A stretch of 64,000 bases of DNA. It comes from Ciceribacter sichuanensis. GTDB taxonomy: Bacteria > Pseudomonadota > Alphaproteobacteria > Rhizobiales > Rhizobiaceae. Where the stretch lies: the NCBI RefSeq assembly GCF_024055605.1, contig NZ_JAMXLX010000002.1:558001-622000 (forward strand). Reading direction: 5' to 3'. Positions 55,302 through 64,000 of this stretch are shown here, in pieces; the first letter of the stretch is position 1; each line of letters opens with the position of its first letter. The position numbers and the translations under genes were made by a program. The notes beneath the pieces were generated by a model. The model was not told the DNA's origin, ran no database searches, and saw only the letters and a program-made list of their open reading frames with translations.

Positions 55302-56221
55302 GGGGTGTGCTCCTGATCCTGGACGTTGACGCCGATCCCGTGCGGCATTTCGTTCTCGGGTTCGACGTGAATGGTGACGCGCGCGCCCGGTAGCGCATTA
55401 TGGATGGCCATTTCAAGCCGGTCGCAGATGACATGGGCCTCGCGAACGGTCATCTTCGCTGGCACCACCAGATCGAAGGCAACGAACGTCACCGACCCGC
55501 CCCTGCGCGTGCGCAGGTAATGGGCCCCGAGGGAACCCGCCGAGTTTGCAGCGATCGCATGCTTGATCGCCTCTTCTTCCGCCGGTTCCACGGCCTTGTC
55601 CATCAATCCGTCGACCGAATGGGAAATCACCTTCCATCCCTGGAAGATGATGTTGATCGCCACCAGAATGGCAAGCACCGGGTCGAGGATCGCATAACCG
55701 GTAAGAAGCGCAAGCACCAGTCCGATGAGCACGCCGACCGAGGTCACCACATCGGAAAGGATATGATGTCCGTCAGCAGAAAGCGCCGGCGAGCGATGCG
55801 ACTTGCCGACACGGATGAGGGTCATGGCCCAGACACCGTTGATGACACCGGCGACGGCATTGATCGCAAGACCGAGAACCGGCGCCTCCGGCATGGCCGG
55901 AGCAGAGAGGTGGCGAACAGCCTCGTTGACGATCAGAAGCGCCGCCACCACGATCAGCACACCTTCGAGAACTGCGGAAATGTATTCCGCCTTGTGATGC
56001 CCGTAGGGGTGATCGGCATCGGCCGGCTTCTGCGCATAGCGAATGACGAAATAGGCGATGAAAGCCGCGACCACATTGACAGTGGATTCCAGCCCGTCGG
56101 AAAGCAGCGCGACGGAACCCGTCACGTACCACGCGAGCATTTTCAGCCCCATGACACCGAACGACAGCGGGATACCCCAGAAGGCCAGCCGCTGGACGAA
56201 TCCATTCTTCTCGGCGGACAT
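55298..56221 (-). CDS. Cation diffusion facilitator family transporter
   Basis: 307 residues. Six membrane helices with the metal sites [15 protein letters not shown] (helix 2) and [17 protein letters not shown] (helix 5), each giving the typical His/Asp pair; [12 protein letters not shown] is also conserved. A cytoplasmic dimerisation domain follows (VHEP-like IHVEPENE). It exports divalent metal such as Zn, Fe or Mn by proton exchange. Start ATG 56221 with AAAGGAG upstream. Confidence 0.92.
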   Translation of the reverse strand: MSAEKNGFVQRLAFWGIPLSFGVMGLKMLAWYVTGSVALLSDGLESTVNVVAAFIAYFVIRYAQKPADADHPYGHHKAEYISAVLEGVLIVVAALLIVNEAVRHLSAPAMPEAPVLGLAINAVAGVINGVWAMTLIRVGKSHRSPALSADGHHILSDVVTSVGVLIGLVLALLTGYAILDPVLAILVAINIIFQGWKVISHSVDGLMDKAVEPAEEEAIKHAIAANSAGSLGAHYLRTRRGGSVTFVAFDLVVPAKMTVREAHVICDRLEMAIHNALPGARVTIHVEPENEMPHGIGVNVQDQEHTP

Positions 56222-56496
56222 CCATCTTCTCCTTTGCAGTTGCAAGCGATTAGCACAAGGCATCGCCAAAACGACGAAACCGCCCGCGACAAGCGCGGAC
56301 GGTTCAGCAAGTGCTCATTAAGACATCAGTCCATCCGGGTCAATCCATATGCCCCACCCCGGCCACGTATTGCGTCGGAGAATGCCATGCGATACCCCTT
56401 GGCAACCGGAACCGGCGCATGTCACAGAAACGCCGGGATGGATGGCTATCGGCCTCCCATGCGCTCCGGTCGAAACGCGGATCAGGACAAGGCGGA

Positions 56497-57063
56497 ATGA
56501 AGCTTCTAAAAATTGCCCGCCGGCTCGGTATCGCGACCGGCGCACTCGCGCTCGGCCTCGGGGCCTATCTTGGCATGCTGCAACTGACGGGCAATTTCCA
56601 CGAGGTCATCGCCGGAAAATTCTACCGCTCCGCCCAATTGTCGCCGGAAAAACTCGCCGCCTATATCGACCGTTACGGGATCAAGACGGTCATCAACCTG
56701 CGGGGTGAGAGCCCTCAGAGCGAATGGTACCGCCGCGAGCTGGAGACTATCCATGCCCACAATGCCGGGATCGTCGATTTCCACATGTCGGCCAGGCGCA
56801 TGCTGACGGTCGAGCAAAGTCGGCAGTTAATAGCCCTGATGCGCAATGCGCCGGGCCCGATCCTCATCCATTGCAGCGCCGGCGCCGACCGTACCGGCCT
56901 CGCCTCGGTCATGTACATGCAGCAGATTGCCGGCGTCGATGAAGAGACGGCGGAATGGCAGCTTTCTCCGCTCTATGGCCATCTCAACCTGCCTTTCCTC
57001 TCCGTCTACGCCATGGACGATACATGGGAGACCTTCGAGAAGGCAATCGGCCTGGATAGCTGA
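56497..57063 (+). CDS. Membrane-anchored dual-specificity/tyrosine phosphatase
   Basis: 188 residues. A single N-terminal helix (RLGIATGALALGLGAYLGML) anchors or exports the protein. The signature HCSAGADRTG (Cys126, Arg132) is the C-x5-R phosphatase loop, preceded by GKFYRSAQLSPEKLAAYIDRYGIKTVINLRGE, typical of plant-and-fungi-atypical DSP-like phosphatases found in bacteria. The active site lies on the outer face if the helix is an anchor. Start at ATG 56497; frame open upstream is non-conserved. Confidence 0.9.
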   Translation: MKLLKIARRLGIATGALALGLGAYLGMLQLTGNFHEVIAGKFYRSAQLSPEKLAAYIDRYGIKTVINLRGESPQSEWYRRELETIHAHNAGIVDFHMSARRMLTVEQSRQLIALMRNAPGPILIHCSAGADRTGLASVMYMQQIAGVDEETAEWQLSPLYGHLNLPFLSVYAMDDTWETFEKAIGLDS

Positions 57064-57162
57064 AGGCGCAGGGAGCGCATCGTCGGATAACGGCTACCCG
57101 CCAGATGCCGTGAATGGCGGAGGCCGGAAATCACCGGCCTCCGTATTCGACGCATAAAGCTG

Positions 57163-57239
57163 CCTCAGGCTGCCTTTTCCTTTGCCCGACGTGCAAGATG
57201 GGCGACCACGTTCTCGATCATCCGCATGCCGACGTCACC
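57163..57239. repeat. Direct repeat copy 1: remnant of a trpE 3' end
   Basis: 77 bases matching 57799-57875 at 74 positions. On the minus strand it still encodes [14 protein letters not shown] and the rest of the 24 terminal TrpE(G) codons plus the stop, but is detached from trpE. It forms the far boundary of the inserted cassette. Confidence 0.85.
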
Positions 57240-57305
57240 ATCAGACCGCCGCTTGCTTGTCGGAACAACCGATGAGAGCCTCTTCGAATCCTTCAGGAGT
57301 GGAAA

Positions 57306-57767
57306 ATGGCATCAACCCACCCAACTCCCATCAGCTTTCTCATGAAGGCGCGATTGATTTATCTCGCGGTATTCCGACCTGCAGACTTCGCAGAGGAAGA
57401 AAAAGCCGATTCTGAGTTACAGAATAAGCAGGAGAGCGGCACACCAACGGATCCGCCGATTTTCCAAATCCGACGTGCCCTTGTTGAATCCCTAGCTTGG
57501 TGTATCGGTGCAGTCTTCATTGGCTTCATCGCCGGCGAAATCTGCGTAATCTTGCTCCGTCCTCGGACTGGACTATCTGCCGCTTTTATTATCGTGGGGA
57601 CCACAATTCTACTTTGGGCGACGTTGGCATCAAGAGGATGGAGCATTCAGTCTTTTGGCGGCGTCACACTTAGCGAGCGCCTTAACCAATGGATATTTCG
57701 AACACTCTATGCAGTGGGCACAATCGCGGTAGTGTTTGGCACGACGTGGAGCGTGTTGACAACATAG
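57306..57767 (+). CDS. Hypothetical membrane protein in a cassette inserted at the trpE 3' end
   Basis: 153 residues. About 55 soluble residues with an acidic middle are followed by three hydrophobic segments (SLAWCIGAVFIGFIAGEICVILL; SAAFIIVGTTILLWATLA; LYAVGTIAVVFGTTWSV). CAGGAG seven bases before the ATG supports it. GC is about 50% in two lines counted, below the neighbours. No family recognised. It is the only gene between two direct copies of the trpE 3' end, so it is probably acquired cargo. Confidence 0.65.
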   Translation: MASTHPTPISFLMKARLIYLAVFRPADFAEEEKADSELQNKQESGTPTDPPIFQIRRALVESLAWCIGAVFIGFIAGEICVILLRPRTGLSAAFIIVGTTILLWATLASRGWSIQSFGGVTLSERLNQWIFRTLYAVGTIAVVFGTTWSVLTT

Positions 57768-57798
57768 AGATGAGCCAGCTCAAGGCTGGCTATCTACC

Positions 57799-57875
57799 CC
57801 TCAGGCAGCCTTTTCCTTTGCCCGACGTGCAAGATGGGCGACCACGTTCTCAATCATCCGCATGCCGGCGTCACC
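57799..57875. repeat. Direct repeat copy 2: functional trpE 3' end
   Basis: Second copy of the 77-base repeat. It supplies the present end of trpE(G), including the stop at 57801-57803. Three mismatches to copy 1: one silent in the Ala codon near the stop, one silent, and one Ala/Val change. Confidence 0.85.
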
Positions 57876-59990
57876 GCCGAGCGTCATGATCGATTCCGGG
57901 TGGAACTGTACGGCGGCGACCGGTTCCTTGGTGTGTTCGATACCCATGATCGTGCCGTCTTCGCTTTCGGCGGTAATCATGAAGTCGCGGTTGAGCGTCG
58001 CCGGATCGGCGAAGATCGAGTGGTAGCGACCGACGGTCACTTCCTTGGCTAGCCCGGAGAAAACGATGCCCGGTTCCAGAACCCGGATACGCGACGGCTT
58101 GCCGTGCATCGGTACAGCGAGATGGCGAAGCTCGCCGCCATAGGCCTCCGCGAGCGCCTGCAGGCCGAGGCAGACGCCGAAGATCGGCAGGTTGCGGGCC
58201 CGCGCCTTCTTGATCGTCGCCTTGCAGTCGAAATCCTTCGGATTGCCCGGCCCGGGCGACAGCACGACGAGGTCCGGGTTCATTCGGTCGAACACCTCTT
58301 CCGGCACCGGCGTGCGCACCGTGGAAACGGTCGCCCCCGTCTGGCGGAAATAATTGGCAAGCGTGTGCACGAAGGAATCCTCGTGATCGACGAGCAGGAT
58401 GTTGACGCCCTGCCCGACCTTGGCGACACCGCGCTTGGTCTTGGCGTCGTTGCCGGCCTTGGCGTCGCGGATCGCCGCGATCATGGCGGATGCCTTGAGT
58501 TCGGTCTCGGCCTCTTCCTCGTGCGGATCGCTGTCGTTCAGAAGCGTAGCACCGGCGCGCACTTCGGCAATGCCGTCCTTGATACGCACGGTGCGCAGCG
58601 TCAGGCCCGTATTCATGTCACCGTTGAAGCCGACCATGCCGATCGCGCCGCCATACCAGGCACGCGGGCTCTTCTCATGGGCCTCGACGAAACGCATCGC
58701 CCATAGCTTCGGCGCACCCGTGACGGTCACCGCCCAGGCATGAGACAGGAAGCCATCGAAAGCGTCCATACCATCGCGCAGACGTCCCTCGATGTGGTCG
58801 ACCGTGTGGATCAAGCGTGAATACATCTCGATCTGACGGCGGCCGATAACCTTGACCGAACCCGGTTCGCAGACGCGGCTCTTGTCGTTGCGGTCGACGT
58901 CCGAGCACATGGTGAGCTCGGACTCGTCCTTCTTGGAATTCAGCAGCTTGAGGATCTGTTCGGAATCCGCGATCGGGTCGTCACCGCGCTTGATCGTGCC
59001 CGAAATCGGGCAGGTCTCGATGCGCCGGCCGGAGACGCGCACGAACATTTCAGGCGAAGCGCCGACCAGATATTCCTGGTTTCCGAGGTTGATGAAGAAG
59101 GAATAGGGCGAAGGATTGATTTCCTTCAGCCGCTTGGAAATTTCGGAAGGCTTGCTGTCGCAGCGCTCCATAAACTTCTGGCCGGGCACGACTTCGAACA
59201 GGTCGCCGCGCCGGAAGCTTTCCTTCGCCTTGACGACGAGTTCGGCATATTCGCCGGGACGATGATCGCCGCGCGGCGGGATCTTGTCGGTATGCAGGAA
59301 GGGTTCGGCCGGAATCTCCGCCGATTTTCCATCCGTGGTCACACCACCCTTTTCGAAGTCGTAATGGTCGATCCAGGCCTTGGCCGAATAGTGGTCCACG
59401 ACGAGGATTTCGTCGGGAAGGAAGAGCACCATGTCGCGCTGGTCCTCCGGACGCTCCAGCGAGAGCTTGATCGCGTCGAACTGGAAGGCGAGATCGTAGC
59501 CGAAGGCACCGAACAGGCCGATAGAGGAATCCGCATCCGAATAGAAGAGATCGACGACCGCACGCAGCGCCGTGAACACGGTCGGGATCTTGGAACGCTC
59601 TTCCTCGGTGAAGACGCGATCGGGCTCATTGACCACGAGATCGAGCCGCCGGGCGGTGCGCTCGCCGAGCGTCAGGTCCATGACCGTCTTCAGCTTGTCG
59701 GCGATGAAACCCAGAAGCACCTCGCCGCGCTCGTTATAGGCCTCGATCCACATCTTGCGGCCGAAGCAGGCAATGCCGAGCGGCGGATCGATGATGGCCG
59801 TATCCCAGCGGGTATAGCGGCCGGGATATTCGTAGTTGGAGGAGAAGACCGCGCCGCGACGGCTGTCGAGCCGGTCGATATAGCTGCCGATGGCATCCGC
59901 ATAGGGTGTTGCCCTCCGCTGCCGGGTTACCTTGATCCCCCCGCGGGTCTCGTAGATTTCCCCACCATCATCCCGAATGATCGTCGCCAT
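57801..59990 (-). CDS. trpE: Fused anthranilate synthase, component I plus glutamine amidotransferase
   Basis: 729 residues; trpE and trpG are one chain, as in Rhizobiaceae (trpE(G)). Residues 1 to about 510 form component I, with LNPSPY-like [13 protein letters not shown] and [15 protein letters not shown], and [22 protein letters not shown]. The C-terminal 200 form a class I amidotransferase with Cys in [18 protein letters not shown] and His/Glu in [13 protein letters not shown]. It makes anthranilate from chorismate and glutamine. Transcription is controlled by the trpL attenuator upstream. Confidence 0.97.
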   Translation of the reverse strand: MATIIRDDGGEIYETRGGIKVTRQRRATPYADAIGSYIDRLDSRRGAVFSSNYEYPGRYTRWDTAIIDPPLGIACFGRKMWIEAYNERGEVLLGFIADKLKTVMDLTLGERTARRLDLVVNEPDRVFTEEERSKIPTVFTALRAVVDLFYSDADSSIGLFGAFGYDLAFQFDAIKLSLERPEDQRDMVLFLPDEILVVDHYSAKAWIDHYDFEKGGVTTDGKSAEIPAEPFLHTDKIPPRGDHRPGEYAELVVKAKESFRRGDLFEVVPGQKFMERCDSKPSEISKRLKEINPSPYSFFINLGNQEYLVGASPEMFVRVSGRRIETCPISGTIKRGDDPIADSEQILKLLNSKKDESELTMCSDVDRNDKSRVCEPGSVKVIGRRQIEMYSRLIHTVDHIEGRLRDGMDAFDGFLSHAWAVTVTGAPKLWAMRFVEAHEKSPRAWYGGAIGMVGFNGDMNTGLTLRTVRIKDGIAEVRAGATLLNDSDPHEEEAETELKASAMIAAIRDAKAGNDAKTKRGVAKVGQGVNILLVDHEDSFVHTLANYFRQTGATVSTVRTPVPEEVFDRMNPDLVVLSPGPGNPKDFDCKATIKKARARNLPIFGVCLGLQALAEAYGGELRHLAVPMHGKPSRIRVLEPGIVFSGLAKEVTVGRYHSIFADPATLNRDFMITAESEDGTIMGIEHTKEPVAAVQFHPESIMTLGGDAGMRMIENVVAHLARRAKEKAA

Positions 59991-60037
59991 GCTTCTGCTT
60001 CTCCGCTTTCAAGGCCCGGTTCGAGGCGCCTGAATAC

Positions 60038-60071
60038 AAAAAAGCCGCCTCAGGTTTTCCGGGCGGCTTTG
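60038..60071 (-). terminator. trpE(G) attenuator terminator
   Basis: Minus strand: AAAGCCGCC stem with GGCGGCTTT, followed by a T-run (AAAAAA at 60038-60043 on the plus strand). Lies between trpL and trpE, 38 bases after the trpL stop: the classical attenuator. Confidence 0.95.
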
Positions 60072-60108
60072 GGTCACTTGTCTTTGGACATGACTGGTCA
60101 AGGCCGCG

Positions 60109-60153
60109 TTAGCGTGCCCACCACCAGTTACCGATGTTCAAAGACTTGATCAT
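60109..60153 (-). CDS. trpL: Trp leader peptide
   Basis: 14 codons: MIKSLNIGNWWWAR, with three consecutive Trp codons (TGG x3) followed by Ala-Arg-stop (TAA). Matches the trpL of Ensifer and Agrobacterium in length and WWWAR ending. When Trp-tRNA is plentiful the ribosome finishes and the terminator forms. In Ensifer the freed RNA and the peptide also act in trans; whether they do so here is unknown. Confidence 0.95.
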   Translation of the reverse strand: MIKSLNIGNWWWAR

Positions 60154-60160
60154 GGCGAAA

Positions 60161-60189
60161 CACATACCGTCATGCGGCAATGAGCGCAA
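60161..60189 (-). promoter_or_regulatory. trpL-trpE(G) promoter
   Basis: Minus strand -35 TTGCGC (60184-60189) and -10 TATGTG (60161-60166), spacer 17. The expected start point falls at or next to the A of the trpL ATG, which agrees with the leaderless trpL transcript reported for Ensifer meliloti. Confidence 0.7.
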
Positions 60190-60294
60190 GTCCCTCGCGA
60201 CTGAAAGCCCTGCAAACACTGGAGGAAAGTGACGTGGTGAAACTTCCCGTCCCCTCGGTCGTTAACCCCTGCCCGCAACAACGGAGACGGCTTA

Positions 60295-61167
60295 TTGCGA
60301 AACACGACCCTGCTGCTCTGCCTCCTGCTATCGACCACTCCCGGCATAACTCGTGCGGATAACGTTCCGATACCGGAACCGCGCCCCGAACAGTCAACCC
60401 AGGCGCCGCCTGTTCCTGAGGAAAAACCCGCGTTTCCCCCGGCGGAGGAAGAGAAAAAGATCCCGGCAGGAAAGCCCTCCGAAGCACCGCCGGAAACCGC
60501 GCGCCCGACACCGTCAGAGCCACCGCCACCGCCATCGTCTCAGGCCCCCGCCCCGGTGCCAGCCCCAGCTCCGGCCCCGACGCCTCCGCCGCCCGTGGAG
60601 GCGGAAGATCCCGCAGCCTTCGAGGCGTGCACGAAGGAGTTGTCGACCCTTGGCGTTGCGTTCAAGCCTCTCCCCCGCATCGACGACGGCGACGGATGCG
60701 GCATCGATCGGCCGATTGCTGTGACCGCCCTCTCACGATCGGTGAAGCTCGAACCTGAAGCGACGCTCCGCTGCGACACCGCTCTTGAACTCGCCCGCAT
60801 GACGCGCGACATGCTGGAGCCGGCGGCCCGGCTTGCCATGCCGGAGAAGGGGCGTCTCAAGGCTGTGCATCACGCCTCGGCCTATGTCTGCCGCAATCGA
60901 AACGGGGCGGACGATGGCAAGATTTCCGAACATGCCCGCGGCAACGCCATCGACATCTCATCGCTCGAATTCGAAAATGGAACCGTGCCGATGAGCATCG
61001 CCAGGCCGGAGGCATCCGACCTCCCCGCCGCCTTCCAGCGCAGCCTGAACGCTTTCGCCTGCCTCTATTTCCGTACCGTCCTTTCCCCCGGCAGCGACGC
61101 CGCGCATCAGGACCACCTGCATCTCGACATTCTCGAACGCAACGGCGACTTCCGCTATTGCCGGTAG
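60295..61167 (+). CDS. Extensin-like family protein (exported, DUF/pfam06904 type)
   Basis: 290 residues from a TTG start, with GGAG eight bases upstream. Signal peptide (NTTLLLCLLLSTTPGITRA), then an 85-residue Pro/Glu/Ala-rich linker (PPPPPSSQAPAPVPAPAPAP), then the extensin-like domain: CTKELSTLGVAFKPLPRI, GCGIDRPIAVTALS, and the metal-site-like SEHARGNAIDIS...HQDHLHLD. The His-Asp-His ending resembles peptidoglycan LD/DD-peptidase folds (M15-like), so it may act on the cell wall (inference). Confidence 0.87.
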   Translation: MRNTTLLLCLLLSTTPGITRADNVPIPEPRPEQSTQAPPVPEEKPAFPPAEEEKKIPAGKPSEAPPETARPTPSEPPPPPSSQAPAPVPAPAPAPTPPPPVEAEDPAAFEACTKELSTLGVAFKPLPRIDDGDGCGIDRPIAVTALSRSVKLEPEATLRCDTALELARMTRDMLEPAARLAMPEKGRLKAVHHASAYVCRNRNGADDGKISEHARGNAIDISSLEFENGTVPMSIARPEASDLPAAFQRSLNAFACLYFRTVLSPGSDAAHQDHLHLDILERNGDFRYCR

Positions 61168-61229
61168 TCGTCACACGAAAGACGGCGCCGAAGCGGCGCC
61201 GTCCTGCAGACTCATATTCCAGCTTTCGC

Positions 61230-63413
61230 TCAGAACTTCTGGGTGAGCGAAATCTTGAAGTAGCGGCCGGCTTCCGAATAGAGTTCGGAAGCATTGGCGA
61301 TATCCTTGACTTCCAGCGCATCGAAATACGTCTTGTCGAAGACGTTGTAGACGCCAGCCTGTACGCGCAGGCCTTTCACCTGTTCCGGCTCCCACCAGCC
61401 CGTGAGGTTCACAACGCCGTAGCCGGCAGGCTTTGTGCTTGCCGTGGAGCTGTCCCGGACCGCAGCAGATGCAACGAGGGTGGCGTCCGCTCCCCAGGTT
61501 TCCGTCTCATAGCCTACGCCCAGGATTGCCTTCAGCGGCGCAACCGACCCCAGGATTTCGTCGGTATCGAGATCCTCGCCATAGGCATAGGCAAGCGAGC
61601 CATGCACGTTGAAGCCGTTGGCGAACTTCTTCTGGCCGCGCGCCTCGATACCCGAAATGCGGACATTGGCGCGGTTGAAGAATTCGAAGCTGCCGAGCCG
61701 ATAGCCGGCAAGCGCCACGGTTTCGGTATCGATGAAGTCCTTGTAACGGGTGGTGAAGGCAGTGATCCGGCCGCCGAAATCCTCGTCGCCGAGATTGGCG
61801 CCGACTTCGAAACCGTAGCTGCTTTCCGCCTCGAGATCGGGATTGCCGACCTGACGATAGAGCGGCGCGTTATCGTAATTGGAATAGAGCTGCGAGACGT
61901 TCGGCGCCTTGAAGCCGGTGGCGAACTGCGCGAACAGTTCGACATCCGGACGCACCTGCCAGCCGGCCCGAAGCTTGGGCGAAAGCGCCCAGTCGGACTG
62001 GCCGTCCGGCAGGCCGGCATAACCAGTATTGTTTTCGTAGCCGGCCGTATCCTGCGGGTCATAGTCGTACCAGTCGAAGCGCAGGCCGGGCGTCAGTGAG
62101 AAGCCGCTGGAACCGATCTCGATGCGATCTTCCGCATAAAGACCGATCTTCTTCGCATCGGTTTCCGGCATGTCCGCCTGGTTGGTGTGCAGGAAGGCGC
62201 AGTTCGCAACATAGGTGACATCGCAGCTATCCTCACCCTTGGCAAACTGGGTCGTCGTCGCGAAACTCAGGTCCGTTCCAACAGTCAGCTTGTGCTGCAA
62301 GGCCCCGGTGGCGAAATCGCTGTAGACATAGCCGGCAAAGCCGATGGCCTTTTCCTCATTGGTGCTGATGCGGCTGTATTCGCCGATCGGCGCCGTGTTA
62401 CGATAGCCGTCGGTCCCGTCCCTCTTCTCGGTCTTCTGCCAGTAGAGCGTGGCGAAGGCCGAATCGATCAGGCTGTCTTCACCGATGGCATCATAGCGAT
62501 AGTCGAGCGAGACGCGATTACGCGTCAGGTCGGCGATCTCGTCGTAATTGTCCCGGGCATAGGTGCCCCCTTGGCTGGCCTTCAGATCGGTAGTCGAATC
62601 GAAGTCATAGTGCTCGGCCGTGATCCCGATCTGGTGACCGCCCTCAAGATCCTGGCGAACCTTGAAGAGCACGTTTTTCTTGTCGTAATCCTCCGGCTCC
62701 GCTTCAGTGCGGGTAGAACCGTAACCACCGACATCGCCGCCGGTATCCTGCTCGTGGCCCTTCTTGTAGCTACCCTGCAACAGGACGGAAGTGTCCTGGA
62801 TCTTATTGGTGATGGCGAAGGAGCCGCCGAAGGATTTGTCGGAGCTGTCATAGGTCGTCTTGGCGATGCCGCCGTAATCCTTGCCTTCGCCGATCAAATC
62901 TTCCGGCTCCAGTGTGCGCAGCAGCACCGCGCCACCGAGTGCGCCCGAGCCTGCACGGCTGGAGTCCGAGCCGCGCAGGATGTCGATGCTCGAAAGCGAT
63001 GAGAAGTCGTAACTGTTGGCGCCGCCGAAGGAGGTGCGCACGGCATCGGAAAGATAGGGGATAGGAATACCGTCAATGGTGGTCAGCACGCGGTCGCCTT
63101 CCAGACCGCGAATGTTCACGCTCTGTGAGGATTCGACGAAGCTCACGCCCGGCTCGGTCGTATTGCCGAGATCGTCGAGATCCTCGATCTCCTTCTTGGC
63201 GATATCGTCCTTGGTCGTCTGCGTGGCAAGCGGCGTGTCGGCAACGGACCCCTTGGCGACGCGCTTGCCCTTCACGACAATGGTCTGGAGCTGGGTTTCG
63301 CCGGCCTCGGCGGGCGCCGTGTTGCTGTCCTGGGCGTAGGCTGAAAATCCGGGAGAGACGGCGACAAGTGCCGAGCAGGCAAGAAGAAGCGGTCTGAAAT
63401 GCCGAGAGACCAT
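61230..63413 (-). CDS. TonB-dependent haem/haemoglobin-type outer-membrane receptor
   Basis: 727 residues. Signal peptide ending at AYA-QDS, TonB box-like TIVVKGKR, plug domain (VNIRGLEGDRVLTTIDGIPIPY, GAGALGGAV-like SGALGGAVLLRT), then a 22-strand barrel with FATGFKAPNVSQLYSNY (the FRAP/NPNL region of haem receptors, NPDLEAESS) and terminal Phe (LTQKF). It resembles ShmR/HmuR-type receptors. An IRO-box-like site upstream predicts iron-dependent repression by RirA. Confidence 0.88.
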   Translation of the reverse strand: MVSRHFRPLLLACSALVAVSPGFSAYAQDSNTAPAEAGETQLQTIVVKGKRVAKGSVADTPLATQTTKDDIAKKEIEDLDDLGNTTEPGVSFVESSQSVNIRGLEGDRVLTTIDGIPIPYLSDAVRTSFGGANSYDFSSLSSIDILRGSDSSRAGSGALGGAVLLRTLEPEDLIGEGKDYGGIAKTTYDSSDKSFGGSFAITNKIQDTSVLLQGSYKKGHEQDTGGDVGGYGSTRTEAEPEDYDKKNVLFKVRQDLEGGHQIGITAEHYDFDSTTDLKASQGGTYARDNYDEIADLTRNRVSLDYRYDAIGEDSLIDSAFATLYWQKTEKRDGTDGYRNTAPIGEYSRISTNEEKAIGFAGYVYSDFATGALQHKLTVGTDLSFATTTQFAKGEDSCDVTYVANCAFLHTNQADMPETDAKKIGLYAEDRIEIGSSGFSLTPGLRFDWYDYDPQDTAGYENNTGYAGLPDGQSDWALSPKLRAGWQVRPDVELFAQFATGFKAPNVSQLYSNYDNAPLYRQVGNPDLEAESSYGFEVGANLGDEDFGGRITAFTTRYKDFIDTETVALAGYRLGSFEFFNRANVRISGIEARGQKKFANGFNVHGSLAYAYGEDLDTDEILGSVAPLKAILGVGYETETWGADATLVASAAVRDSSTASTKPAGYGVVNLTGWWEPEQVKGLRVQAGVYNVFDKTYFDALEVKDIANASELYSEAGRYFKISLTQKF

Positions 63414-63542
63414 GAAATATATGTCCTTTCACCGGCAAAGCTCCTCCGTCCCCAAAGCGCGGAGCGCGTTGGGCCAAGCCGATCGAGTTGTTGTCAAAAC
63501 CTGGGCAGACAGCGGTTACCCGCCTTGATATAGCCGGGTATA

Positions 63543-63563
63543 AAACATGATGTTTAGAGTCAA
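63543..63563 (-). promoter_or_regulatory. Candidate receptor promoter with a 13-bp palindrome
   Basis: TTGACT (63558-63563) reads as a -35 on the minus strand. Just after it lies AAACAT-C-ATGTTT (63543-63555), a perfect 13-base palindrome positioned where it would overlap RNA polymerase. The -10 is not clear (TATACC at spacer 15, or further on). Confidence 0.4.
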
Positions 63564-63574
63564 CAAATGAAAGG

Positions 63575-63589
63575 TGATTATTTTAATCA
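63575..63589. promoter_or_regulatory. IRO-box-like site (RirA type) upstream of the haem receptor
   Basis: TGATTATTTTAATCA: a perfect palindrome (TGATTA-TTT-TAATCA) that fits the TGA-N9-TCA consensus given for RirA iron-responsive operators in Rhizobium. Sits immediately upstream of the candidate -35. Suggests iron repression; Irr or another regulator is possible. Confidence 0.6.
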
Positions 63590-63667
63590 TGATTTCGTGA
63601 GCGGTAAAAAACCGTGCAAAAATGCAACACGTTTGCACAAGGAACCCGTTCTCCGGCAGAAGCCGCG

Positions 63668-64000
63668 TCAGAACAGCCCTTCGATATAGCCCTGCTCGTT
63701 GAGGAAGATCCGCTCGGATGACGGCGATTTCGGCAGCCCCGGCATCGTCATGATTTCTCCCGTGATCGCGACGATGAAGCCCGCGCCGGCGGAAAGCCGC
63801 ACCTCGCGCACATGCACCACATGCCCCTCGGGCGCGCCGCGCAGATTGGGATCGGTCGAGAAGGAATACTGGGTCTTGGCGATGCAGACCGGCAGGTTGC
63901 CGTAGCCCTGCTCTTCCCAGGTCGCGAGCTGGTCGCGCACGGCCTTGTCAGCGGTCACCTCCGCCGCGTGGTAGATCTTCGACGCCACCGTCTCGATCTT
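63668..64000 (-). CDS. fhs: Formate-tetrahydrofolate ligase, 3' end only
   Basis: C-terminal part of Fhs (10-formyl-THF synthetase), continuing past the window's right edge. Conserved tail: [59 protein letters not shown]. It joins formate to tetrahydrofolate using ATP. The folate context could link to the GcvT-type oxidoreductase at 48.8 kb but they are not adjacent. Confidence 0.95.
   Translation of the reverse strand, partial: KIETVASKIYHAAEVTADKAVRDQLATWEEQGYGNLPVCIAKTQYSFSTDPNLRGAPEGHVVHVREVRLSAGAGFIVAITGEIMTMPGLPKSPSSERIFLNEQGYIEGLF

Overview
This 64 kb window comes from the chromosome of a high-GC alphaproteobacterium, almost certainly a member of the Rhizobiaceae (Rhizobium/Agrobacterium/Ensifer/Shinella type). 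The signs are a fused trpE(G) anthranilate synthase behind a 14-residue trpL leader peptide with three consecutive Trp codons, a petABC cytochrome bc1 operon, an IRO-box-like site (TGA-N9-TCA) ahead of a haem-type TonB receptor, a carboxynorspermidine-type spermidine pathway, and a typical Rhizobiaceae mosaic palindromic element. Most of the window is ordinary core genome. No rRNA, tRNA, CRISPR array or recognisable transposase was seen.

Layout. 0-8 kb: 3' end of ychF, a membrane protein, two MaoC-like hydratases with a glutathione peroxidase, an AraC regulator with a LysE-type exporter, apt, and petABC. 8-16 kb: an endonuclease/exonuclease/phosphatase-fold protein, two paralogous ABC exporter half-transporters, a FucP-like sugar transporter and a pair of small DMT-type membrane proteins. 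16-23 kb: trmL, an alpha/beta-hydrolase-like protein with a long disordered tail, hemF, several small proteins, and the DUF1285-Nudix-CCA-adding enzyme operon. 23-30 kb: a four-gene MoxR / DUF58 / BatA-DUF4159 / large membrane protein operon. 30-39 kb: acetyltransferases, a glutathionyl-hydroquinone reductase, Nudix, phosphoesterase and TetR genes, leuA with a leucine-rich leader ORF, and benE.

39-46.5 kb: the two carboxy(nor)spermidine genes behind a long structured leader, then a low-GC accessory island (about 42.1-44.0 kb) between two near-identical terminators. The island holds a two-gene DUF5343 + Swt1-type HEPN module and a decayed PIN-domain toxin gene. It is followed by a ClpP-type protease, an Lrp-type regulator and a divergent saccharopine-dehydrogenase-family gene. 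46.5-57 kb: an acyl-CoA-dehydrogenase-like flavoprotein with an HxlR regulator, a GcvT-type FAD oxidoreductase, SelO, a lipoprotein, HupE/UreJ, queF, a cation efflux protein and a membrane-anchored tyrosine phosphatase. 57-64 kb: a small membrane-protein gene lying between two direct copies of the trpE 3' end, trpE(G) with its complete attenuator, an extensin-like protein, the TonB receptor, and the 3' end of fhs.

The best candidates for undescribed biology are (1) the DUF5343-HEPN gene pair in the low-GC island, which looks like a toxin/antitoxin or defence module; (2) the small cassette bounded by a 77-bp duplication of the trpE 3' end; and (3) the structured leaders ahead of the carboxynorspermidine decarboxylase gene and leuA.
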